Assembly: GCA_028874995.1 (NCBI GenBank)
Contig: JAPPGM010000128.1
Location: 1 to 64,000 of the forward strand
Reading direction: 5' to 3'
DNA length: 64,000 bases
From: Gemmatimonadota bacterium
Lineage (GTDB): Bacteria > Gemmatimonadota > Gemmatimonadetes > Longimicrobiales > Gaopeijiaceae
The position numbers were made by a program, and so were the translations under genes. The notes under the pieces were generated by a model. That model searched no databases and was not told the DNA's origin. It saw only the letters and a program-made list of their open reading frames with translations. Positions 8,465-15,273 of the stretch are shown piece after piece (within the stretch, counting starts at the first letter, position 1; each line of letters begins with the position of its first letter).

Positions 8465-9864
8465 TGCGAAAGCTGGTGCTGATCGTGGACGACGTTCGTC
8501 CGCTGGCCGAGCAGTACGCCTACGACCTCGAACGGCTGGCGCGCTTCCGGACGCGGGTGGCGGGGGGCGGGGCGGAGGGTCTCGACATCCTCGGCCGCGA
8601 GGTCGTCGACTGCGTGATCCTCGACCTTGAAATGCCCGGCCTCGACGGCTTCGACGTGCTGCGCGCCATGGAGCACCAGGAGATCGACGTGCCGGTCATC
8701 GTCTACACCGGAACCGGAAGCTTCGACCGCTGTGTGGAGGCGGTGCGGCTCGGGGCCTTCGGGTTCATCGACAAGGCCGAACCGATGGAGCGCGTGGTGC
8801 ACGAGGTCCGCCTTGCGCTCCGTCAGTCCGACCTGCGGGAACGACTCGGCCAGCTGGAGGAAAAGGCTTCCGGGACCTCGCCGCTGATCGGCGAGAGCGA
8901 AGCCATGTCGCGGCTGCGAACGGCGATCGGACGGCTGGCGCGCATTCCCAGTCCGGTACTGGTCCTGGGCGAGAGCGGTACGGGCAAGGAGCTGGTCGCG
9001 CGCGAGCTGCACCGGCTGAGTCCGCGGAGCGACGAGGCGTTTGTCCCCGTCAATTGCGGCGGCTTTTCCGAGGGACTCGTCGACAGCGACCTCTTCGGAC
9101 ACGACCGGGGAGCCTTCACTGGAGCCGTAAAGGCCCGGCGTGGCGCCTTCGAGCGTGCCTCCGCCGGGACCCTCTTCCTGGACGAGATCGGCGAGCTGCC
9201 GGGCGCCGTGCAGGCGCGTCTGCTGAGGGTGCTGGAAGGGGGCGAGGTGACGCGCCTGGGCGGCGAGGACTCGATCGTGGTCGGAGCGCGGGTCGTGGCC
9301 GCCACGCACCGCGACCTCGACACCGAGGTGGGAAAGGGGTCCTTCCGGCAGGATCTGCTGTACAGGCTGAACGTGCACGTGCTGCGGGTTCCCCCGCTCC
9401 GCGAGCGGCCCGAGGATGTTCCCCTGCTGGCGGCGCACTTCGCGGCCAGTCTCGCGCCCGGCCTGGGACTGGCACCGCGCCCCGTGTCGGACGAGGCGAT
9501 GGCCGCGCTCCGGGCACGGCGCTGGGGACGCAACAACGTGCGGGAGCTGCGCAACACCATCGAGCGCATGATCATCGCCTCGGACGGGGCCGCGCTCGAC
9601 GCCGGCGATCTGCCGCCGGATCTCGGGGCGCACGGCGAGCCGGATGGCGTGGGCGGAATCGCGGCTCAGCCCGCTATGCCGGGAGTCCGCTCCACCGGCA
9701 CCTTCCGCGAACAGAAGGTCGCCGCGGAGACCGGAATCGTGCGTGCCGCGCTCGACGCCAACGACTGGAAGATCAGTCAGACGGCCCGCTCCCTCGGCCT
9801 CGCCGACCACTCCAGCCTGCTCAAGATCATGAACCGCCTCGGGATTCGTCGCCCGACGGATTGA
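8464..9864 (+). CDS. sigma-54-dependent response regulator (NtrC family)
   Basis: A 466-residue regulator in three parts. The receiver domain has acidic Asp9/Asp10, phospho-acceptor Asp54 (VILDLEMPG) and a DKAEP loop. The AAA+ domain has Walker A GESGTGKE near residues 169-176, the sigma-54-contacting loop GAFTGA at 216-221, Walker B LFLDEIGEL and the NNVRELRN sensor region (usually PGNVREL). The C-terminal Fis-type helix-turn-helix includes KISQTARSLGLADHSSLLK. Phosphorylation should drive oligomerisation and ATP-dependent opening of sigma-54 promoters. The ATG at 8464 overlaps the kinase stop; the alternative TTG at 8461 adds one residue. A sigma-54 promoter lies about 160 bp after its stop codon. 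Confidence 0.95.
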   Translation: MRKLVLIVDDVRPLAEQYAYDLERLARFRTRVAGGGAEGLDILGREVVDCVILDLEMPGLDGFDVLRAMEHQEIDVPVIVYTGTGSFDRCVEAVRLGAFGFIDKAEPMERVVHEVRLALRQSDLRERLGQLEEKASGTSPLIGESEAMSRLRTAIGRLARIPSPVLVLGESGTGKELVARELHRLSPRSDEAFVPVNCGGFSEGLVDSDLFGHDRGAFTGAVKARRGAFERASAGTLFLDEIGELPGAVQARLLRVLEGGEVTRLGGEDSIVVGARVVAATHRDLDTEVGKGSFRQDLLYRLNVHVLRVPPLRERPEDVPLLAAHFAASLAPGLGLAPRPVSDEAMAALRARRWGRNNVRELRNTIERMIIASDGAALDAGDLPPDLGAHGEPDGVGGIAAQPAMPGVRSTGTFREQKVAAETGIVRAALDANDWKISQTARSLGLADHSSLLKIMNRLGIRRPTD

Positions 9865-9872
9865 ACCGGCCT

Positions 9873-9886
9873 GCCGGTGCACCGGC
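9873..9886. repeat. 14-bp palindrome GCCGGTGCACCGGC
   Basis: A perfect palindrome eight bases after the regulator stop codon, in a stretch with further CCGG copies. It could form part of a terminator-like structure or be a binding site; there is no T run. Confidence 0.3.
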
Positions 9887-9980
9887 GATCACCGGTCCGG
9901 CCCACCCATCGTGTCCATCCGTACACGAACAGCCAATGGAAACGCATCGAGCAGTTCCAGTCGTCCGTCGTACAAGTCTC

Positions 9981-9994
9981 GATATTGCAATGTC
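9981..9994. promoter_or_regulatory. candidate activator site (GATATTGCAATGTC dyad)
   Basis: A near-perfect dyad around ATTGCAAT (12 of 14 positions symmetric) in an unusually AT-rich patch. It is centred about 65 bp before the start point predicted from the sigma-54 promoter. The position suits an upstream activating sequence for the NtrC-type regulator encoded just before it, though classical sites are often further upstream. Confidence 0.4.
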
Positions 9995-10025
9995 TTAACC
10001 ATCTTTCGAGTCCCAGCCCGGCTTC

Positions 10026-10042
10026 CTGGCCCGCAGGTTGCC
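10026..10042 (+). promoter_or_regulatory. sigma-54 (-24/-12) promoter
   Basis: CTGGCCCGCAGGTTGCC matches the sigma-54 consensus (CTGGCACG, four bases, TTGC) in nearly every fixed position. The GG at 10028-10029 and the GC at 10040-10041 are separated by exactly ten bases, the invariant spacing. The predicted start point is near 10053, about 78 bases before the ATG at 10131. It lies directly downstream of a gene for a sigma-54-dependent activator, so activator and target are neighbours. Confidence 0.75.
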
Positions 10043-10130
10043 CCTGTGGCAGGCAAACGCAACGGCCTCGCGCCAGCAGCCGGAACAGGATCCGGCCGGG
10101 GCGTCCGGGGCCAAGGATCGGGAGGGAAAG

Positions 10131-11183
10131 ATGGAAAGCAGAAACGCAGGGTACGATCGTTCGGAAACGGTGCTGCGCTGGTCGGCCGCCGTACTCGCCG
10201 CGGTGTCCTTCGTCGCGGCACTGGCGTGCAACGTCGAGAAGCGGGACGATCCCATGGAGCAGGTCGTCTACGCCGAGGTCGGCGGGCAGACTCCGGGGAC
10301 GAAGCCGGTTCCGGAGACGGCGCGGGTTCCGGCAGGCGACGTGAGCATCCCGGCGATGCAGACCGCGGTGCCCGCTTCCGCCGAGACCGCCGCGCCAGCC
10401 ACGGGAGCAAGCCCATCAGCGCGAACCGGGGAGGCCGCGGCACCGACGGAAGGCGACACTCTGGCACCGGAGACCACCGACGCGCCGATGGCCCCCTGGG
10501 AGCACTACGATCAGGGCATCTCCGCCTGGAAGAGCGGCGAGACGACCACCGCCGAAACGCACCTGCGGGAATGGGTGGCGTACGCGCCGGACCATGTGAA
10601 GGGCAGGGTGAACCTGGCCCGTGTGCTCATCGAGATCGGGCGTCCGCGCGAGGCGAAGGAACACGCGTCGCTGGCCGCCAACCTCGACCCGGCGTCGGTC
10701 CCCGCAAAGCGCGTTCTGGCACGGGCGCTCGCCGAGGCCGGAGATGCTTCCGCCGCGCTTGCGATGTACGAGGAAGCCCTCTGGCTCGACCCGGACGACC
10801 ACTGGTCGCTCAATAACATGGGCTACTTGCTCATCCTGCGCGGCCGCCACGAGGAGGCCGTAGGACCGCTGGCCCTGGCGGCGGAGCTTGACAGCACCAA
10901 CGCGATGTTCCGCTCGAACCTGGGCGCGGCGCTGGAGGGTGCAGGCTACCCTGCGGCCGCCCTGGCGGCCTTCGCCGCGGCCGTCGCCATCGACCCCGGT
11001 CACACCCGCGCGGCCGCCAGCGTGGCCCGCTTGCGAGAGCTTCTGGGCGAAGACGCCGCACCCGAGGTGGACACGGACCTCCTCGCCGACGATTATCGAA
11101 AAGGGCTGGTAGGCATTCCGGAGCCGGAAGAACCAGGCCCCATCGAGTACCCGTGGCGGGGCTATCCGTGGCAGGGCGATTGA
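10131..11183 (+). CDS. TPR-repeat lipoprotein, probable target of the sigma-54 promoter
   Basis: A 350-residue protein with a lipoprotein-like signal (VLAAVSFVAALAC, lipobox Cys33). A long Pro/Ala/Thr-rich linker reaches to about residue 120, followed by four or five tetratricopeptide repeats (YDQGISAWKSGETTTAE; ARVLIEIGRPREAKEH; YEEALWLDPDDHWSLN; AALEGAGYPAAALAAF). The ATG at 10131 follows a GGGAGGG ribosome-binding site. TPR lipoproteins act as protein-docking scaffolds at the envelope; the partner is not visible. It is probably the output of the adjacent two-component system because of the sigma-54 promoter upstream. Confidence 0.85.
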   Translation: MESRNAGYDRSETVLRWSAAVLAAVSFVAALACNVEKRDDPMEQVVYAEVGGQTPGTKPVPETARVPAGDVSIPAMQTAVPASAETAAPATGASPSARTGEAAAPTEGDTLAPETTDAPMAPWEHYDQGISAWKSGETTTAETHLREWVAYAPDHVKGRVNLARVLIEIGRPREAKEHASLAANLDPASVPAKRVLARALAEAGDASAALAMYEEALWLDPDDHWSLNNMGYLLILRGRHEEAVGPLALAAELDSTNAMFRSNLGAALEGAGYPAAALAAFAAAVAIDPGHTRAAASVARLRELLGEDAAPEVDTDLLADDYRKGLVGIPEPEEPGPIEYPWRGYPWQGD

Positions 11184-11233
11184 GGGACGCACAATCAGGC
11201 CCGCCCCCCCGTCGCCGAGTCGCGGCCAGGGGG

Positions 11234-11247
11234 GGCCGGGCCCGGCC
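11234..11247. repeat. GC-rich palindrome GGCCGGGCCCGGCC between two genes
   Basis: A perfect 14-bp palindrome with flanking G and C runs in the spacer between the TPR lipoprotein and the ABC transporter. It is terminator-like only in base composition. Confidence 0.3.
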
Positions 11248-11337
11248 ACGGCGGGATCGAAAACGGGGTACTGACATCGGGTCGCGCTCCTGAGGCCCTG
11301 GCGGCTCGTCACCACTCATCGAACGGAACCGGAGGAC

Positions 11338-13155
11338 GTGCGCAAGAAGACGAAGCTGCAACCGGCCAAGGTGTGGCGCGAGGCCCGCGAGATCATCTGG
11401 CGCTACCGCCGCCGGGTGGCCTTCGGTCTCCTGGTCATGGTCATCGGCCGGCTGGCGGGGCTCGTGCCGCCCGCGTCCTCCAAGTTCCTCATCGACAACG
11501 TGGTAGGACAGGGACGGACGGATCTCCTGGTGCCGCTGGCCCTCGTCGTCGCGGCCGCGACCCTCATCCAGGGCGCGAGTTCCTTCTCGCTGTCCCGGAT
11601 CCTGGGGGTCACCGCCCAGAGGGCCATCACCGAGATGCGCAAGACGGTGCAGGCCCACGTCGCGCGGCTACCGGTGGGCTACTTCGACTCCACGAAGTCC
11701 GGGGTGCTCATCTCGCGAGTCATGACCGACGCGGAGGGGATCCGGAACCTGGTCGGGACCGGTCTCGTGCAGCTTGCGGGAGGTGTGGTCACGTCGCTGG
11801 CGTGCTTCGCCATCCTCCTCTACCTGAACTGGCAGCTGACCGTCTTCACCATGGCGGTGCTGCTCCTCTTCGGCGGGGCGATGGCCTTCGCGTTCCGCAG
11901 ACTGAGGCCGCTCTTCCGCGAGCGCGGCCGCATCAACGCGGAGGTGACCGGGCGGCTGGGCGAGAGCTTCGCGGGAGTGCGCATCGTCAAGGCGTACACC
12001 TCCGAACGCAAGGAGGACCTCGTCTTCGCGCGCGGGGCCCATCGGCTGCTGCGCAACGTGGCCAGGTCGGTTCTGGGGGTCTCGGCGGTGACCTCCTTCT
12101 CGTCGGTGATCGTCGGCTCGATCAGCGTGGTGATGATCGTGATCGGCGGGCGCGCGATCCTCGGTGGCGACATGACGCTGGGCGACTTCGTGATGTACGT
12201 CTTCCTGACCGGCATGATGGCCGGTCCCCTGGTGCAGATGGCGAGCATCGGCACGCAGATCACCGAGGCCTTCGCCGGGCTGGACCGCATCCGCGAGCTG
12301 CGCTCGATGTCGACCGAGATCGACGGCGACGAGGGAAAGAGTCCGTTGAGGGCGACAGAGGGCCGAATCACCTTCGAGAACGTGTCCTTCTCCTACGACA
12401 ACGGGGTACCCGTGCTGAGGGATGTGTCGCTCGAGGCGCCACCCGGTTCGACGACCGCGCTGGTCGGATCGTCCGGCTCCGGGAAGAGCACGCTGGCCAG
12501 CCTCGTGCTGTCCTTCAACGCTCCCGACACCGGGCGCGTTCTGATCGACGGCCGCGACCTGGGGCGGCTGCGGCTCGCCGACTACCGGCGCCATGTGGGT
12601 GTCGTGCTCCAGGACAACTTCCTCTTCGACGACACCATCGAGTACAACATCCGCTACGGACGCACCCGGGCCACGCGCGACGACGTGATACGGGCGGCCA
12701 GGCTGGCGCACTGCCACGAGTTCATCACCGCCTTCCCGGACGGCTACGACACGGTCATCGGCGAGCGCGGCATCAAGGTGTCGGGCGGCCAGCGGCAGCG
12801 CCTCGCGATCGCCCGCGCCATCCTGGCCGATCCCAGGATCCTCGTGCTCGACGAGGCCACTTCGAGCCTCGATTCCGAGAGCGAGGCCCAGATTCAGGAG
12901 GGACTGCGGGCGCTGCGCCGCGGTCGCACCACCTTTGTCATCGCCCACCGGCTCTCCACCATCCGCAGCGCCGACCAGATCCTGGTGATCGAGGAGGGCC
13001 GGGTGGTGGAACGGGGCACACACGACGAGCTGATCGCGGCCGGGGGCCGGTACCGTGAGCTGCACGACCGACAGTACCGGATCGAAATGAACCGTTTCGT
13101 GAATCCGGGAGAGGAACTCCTGCCGGGCCCGGGGGCGGAAGGCAACCCGGTGTGA
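11338..13155 (+). CDS. ABC transporter, fused permease and ATPase (MsbA/lipid-exporter type)
   Basis: A 605-residue half-transporter, the usual length for type IV exporters of lipids or drugs. Six transmembrane helices occupy residues about 20-310 (for example VAFGLLVMVIGRLAG and VVTSLACFAILLYL). The ATPase domain has Walker A GSSGSGKST near residue 380, a Q loop, the signature SGGQRQR, Walker B ILVLDEATSSLD and the H-loop histidine in FVIAHRLST. It works as a homodimer in the inner membrane. The GTG at 11338 follows a GGAGG site. The MsbA-like order suggests lipid or lipopolysaccharide-core flipping, but drug export cannot be excluded. It appears to be a single-gene unit. Confidence 0.92.
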   Translation: MRKKTKLQPAKVWREAREIIWRYRRRVAFGLLVMVIGRLAGLVPPASSKFLIDNVVGQGRTDLLVPLALVVAAATLIQGASSFSLSRILGVTAQRAITEMRKTVQAHVARLPVGYFDSTKSGVLISRVMTDAEGIRNLVGTGLVQLAGGVVTSLACFAILLYLNWQLTVFTMAVLLLFGGAMAFAFRRLRPLFRERGRINAEVTGRLGESFAGVRIVKAYTSERKEDLVFARGAHRLLRNVARSVLGVSAVTSFSSVIVGSISVVMIVIGGRAILGGDMTLGDFVMYVFLTGMMAGPLVQMASIGTQITEAFAGLDRIRELRSMSTEIDGDEGKSPLRATEGRITFENVSFSYDNGVPVLRDVSLEAPPGSTTALVGSSGSGKSTLASLVLSFNAPDTGRVLIDGRDLGRLRLADYRRHVGVVLQDNFLFDDTIEYNIRYGRTRATRDDVIRAARLAHCHEFITAFPDGYDTVIGERGIKVSGGQRQRLAIARAILADPRILVLDEATSSLDSESEAQIQEGLRALRRGRTTFVIAHRLSTIRSADQILVIEEGRVVERGTHDELIAAGGRYRELHDRQYRIEMNRFVNPGEELLPGPGAEGNPV

Positions 13156-13204
13156 GACTGTGCAGGCGGCGACGGAGCCTCCTAACCCCAAGGGATGCCA
13201 CTGA

Positions 13205-13235
13205 TTGAAGTTTTCGCCACCGGGGGACGTAGATT
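13205..13235 (+). promoter_or_regulatory. possible sigma-70 promoter for the DinB-like gene
   Basis: TTGAAG at 13205-13210 and TAGATT at 13230-13235 are separated by 19 bases in a locally AT-rich spacer. The spacing is long and the -10 match is weak, so this is tentative. Confidence 0.25.
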
Positions 13236-13281
13236 AAGATTGGGCAGGATTCGAAAGTCCCCCCGAACCGGGAGCGATCCA

Positions 13282-13881
13282 GTGAAGCGACGGCACCTGT
13301 TGTTGTTGGCGGGAATGAGCGTGTTGACCGCACCGGCTTGCGAGCCGGCCGATACCGGCGAGGCCGAGGCCGATGCCACGGAGGCGGCGGCACCACCCCC
13401 GAGCGCAACCACGGTCCGGTCGGAGATGCTGGCCGACCTGGGCGAGCTCCGCGAGAAGTACCTGCGGCTGGCCGATGCCATGCCGGAGTCGGCGTACGGG
13501 TGGCGCCCGGCGGAAGGCGTCCGGTCGGTGTCGGAGGTCTACATGCACATTGCGGCGGCCAACTTCGGAATCGTCATGAGCGTGCTGGAGGTACAGCCGC
13601 CGACCATGGCCGACCCTGCCTGGTACGATTTCCAGAACGCCGAATCGATCGCCGACAAGATGACCATCGGCGAGGCACTGGCCGCATCGTTCGACTACGT
13701 GGGCGAGGTGATTCAGGGCGCTTCGGACACCCGTCTTCAGGAAGCGGTCGACCTGTTCGGCCGGGAAACTTCGGTGCGGGGGGCCCTGCTGCTGGTGATC
13801 ACGCACTGTCACGAGCACCTGGGGCAATCGATCGCGTACGCACGCATGAACGGCGTCACGCCGCCGTGGTCGGAGGGCTGA
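13282..13881 (+). CDS. DinB-family four-helix protein, secreted lipoprotein form
   Basis: With the GTG at 13282 (GGGAG site upstream) the product is 199 residues. It has a signal MKRRHLLLLAGMSVLTAPAC ending in a lipobox-like cysteine, then an acidic Ala/Glu linker. The DinB/YfiT-type helical bundle follows: MPESAYGWRPAEGVRSVSEVY with MHIAAANF, and near the C-terminus THCHEHLGQSIAYARMNG. The three metal-ligand histidines typical of DinB proteins (MHI; HCHEH) are present. DinB-like proteins are metal-dependent hydrolases or thiol transferases of mostly unknown substrate. An exported version is common in Gemmatimonadota-like genomes as I recall them. The open frame from 13195 is not used in this call. 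Confidence 0.82.
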   Translation: MKRRHLLLLAGMSVLTAPACEPADTGEAEADATEAAAPPPSATTVRSEMLADLGELREKYLRLADAMPESAYGWRPAEGVRSVSEVYMHIAAANFGIVMSVLEVQPPTMADPAWYDFQNAESIADKMTIGEALAASFDYVGEVIQGASDTRLQEAVDLFGRETSVRGALLLVITHCHEHLGQSIAYARMNGVTPPWSEG

Positions 13882-14129
13882 GGGCGGCGGGTGCTGAAAG
13901 CTTGCGCTGGCATCATTCAGGACGGATGTTGACCCGTGCAGGTCAGACCGCGCCGTGCCGGGTCCGTTTCCGAGACCGGCCGGCCCGGTCGGCACGAGGG
14001 GGTAAACATTTGTGTACCGCTGACTTGAGGAATACCGCGCAGCGACCTGCCGACCTACGGTTGCAGTGGCTTCGCTGTTATTGTCGTTAAAGGAGTTTGG
14101 AAGGCCGCCAAGTGGCAGGAAGGTTCCAG

Positions 14130-15269
14130 ATGCGAAGACGCGACTTCATTCGGACAGGGACGTTCACGGGTCTCGTGGCGGGTGCAGGGGGGATCGGGGG
14201 CGCGGGGGACCCCTTGGCCGCAATTGTCGGTGGCCCCGCGCGGAGGACGGCCGCCGGCCCCGTGCGTCTCAGCTCCAACGAGAACCCGCTGGGGATATCC
14301 CCGGCCGCGAAGGATGCGCTCGTCGAGGCCGTCGTGCTCTCGAACCGTTATCCCGCGGATCAGCACCGGGCGCTCGTCGGCAAGTTGGCGGCGGCACACG
14401 AAGTGGCCGAGAACCAGGTGGTGCTCGGTACCGGGTCGGCGGAAGTGCTGCAGATGGCGGTGCAGGCTTTCGCGGCTCCACGGGCGAAGCTGGTCATGGC
14501 GGAACCGACGTACGAGGCCGTGACCAACTACCAGCGCACCGAGGCGTACGAACTGATCAGGGTGCCGCTGACTTCCGGCCACGAGCACGACCTGGACCGG
14601 ATGCGCGAGGTCGCCGAGAGCTCCGGCCACCCCGCCCTGGTCTACCTCTGCAACCCCAACAACCCCACTGCGACGATCACGCCCAGCGCGGCGATCGACG
14701 CCTGGATCGCGGACGCGCCCGAGCACGTCTTCTTCCTCTCCGACGAGGCGTACATCGAGTACGTGGAAGACGAACGCTTGTGGAGCTCGCTGCCGTGGAT
14801 CGGCAGCAAGCGCAATGTCCTCGTCGTGAGGACCTTCTCGAAGATATACGGGCTGGCGGGACTCCGGATCGGGTACGGGATCGCGCATCCCGACACCGCG
14901 GCGCGACTCTCCGACTTCGCGTCGCGGAACAACATCAACCAGCTGGCGATTGCCGCGGCGGGCGCGTCCTTCCGCGACGAGGCACTCATGGAGAAGAGCC
15001 GCAAGGTCAACCGCCAGTCACGTGAGATGGTCGAGGCCACCCTGGGCGAACTGGGGTTGGAGCACATGCCCACGCAGGCGAACTTTCTGATGCACCGGAT
15101 CAACGGAGACCTTGCCACGTACCGCGGCCGCATGGCCGAGGCGGGTTTTCTTGTCGGGCGGGACTTTCCGCCCATGCTGGATTGGAACCGGCTCTCCTTC
15201 GGACTTCCCGAGGACATGGGCCGCTTTTGTGACACTCTGCGCGGATTCCGCGGAAAGGGATGGATCTAG
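14130..15269 (+). CDS. Tat-signal PLP-dependent aminotransferase (HisC-like fold type I)
   Basis: A 379-residue aminotransferase preceded by a twin-arginine signal (MRRRDFIRTGTFTGLVAGAG). Fold-type I class II features are clear: the LSSNENPLGISP start, YLCNPNNPTATI, LSDEAYIEYV, and the PLP lysine in RTFSKIYGLAGLRIGYG. These match histidinol-phosphate aminotransferase relatives. Export folded through Tat would put a cofactor-loaded transaminase in the periplasm, which argues against histidine biosynthesis. The start is the ATG at 14130 with an AGGAAGG site; the open frame begins at 14097. Its stop is four bases before a TonB-dependent receptor start, so the two form an operon. Confidence 0.88.
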   Translation: MRRRDFIRTGTFTGLVAGAGGIGGAGDPLAAIVGGPARRTAAGPVRLSSNENPLGISPAAKDALVEAVVLSNRYPADQHRALVGKLAAAHEVAENQVVLGTGSAEVLQMAVQAFAAPRAKLVMAEPTYEAVTNYQRTEAYELIRVPLTSGHEHDLDRMREVAESSGHPALVYLCNPNNPTATITPSAAIDAWIADAPEHVFFLSDEAYIEYVEDERLWSSLPWIGSKRNVLVVRTFSKIYGLAGLRIGYGIAHPDTAARLSDFASRNNINQLAIAAAGASFRDEALMEKSRKVNRQSREMVEATLGELGLEHMPTQANFLMHRINGDLATYRGRMAEAGFLVGRDFPPMLDWNRLSFGLPEDMGRFCDTLRGFRGKGWI

Positions 15270-15273
15270 CCAA

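Noticed and set aside
10020-10130. GCAAACGCAACGGCC near 10060 looked a little like the core of a GEMM c-di-GMP riboswitch.
   Set aside because: The surrounding stems and the second conserved block are missing, and the region is better explained by the sigma-54 promoter.
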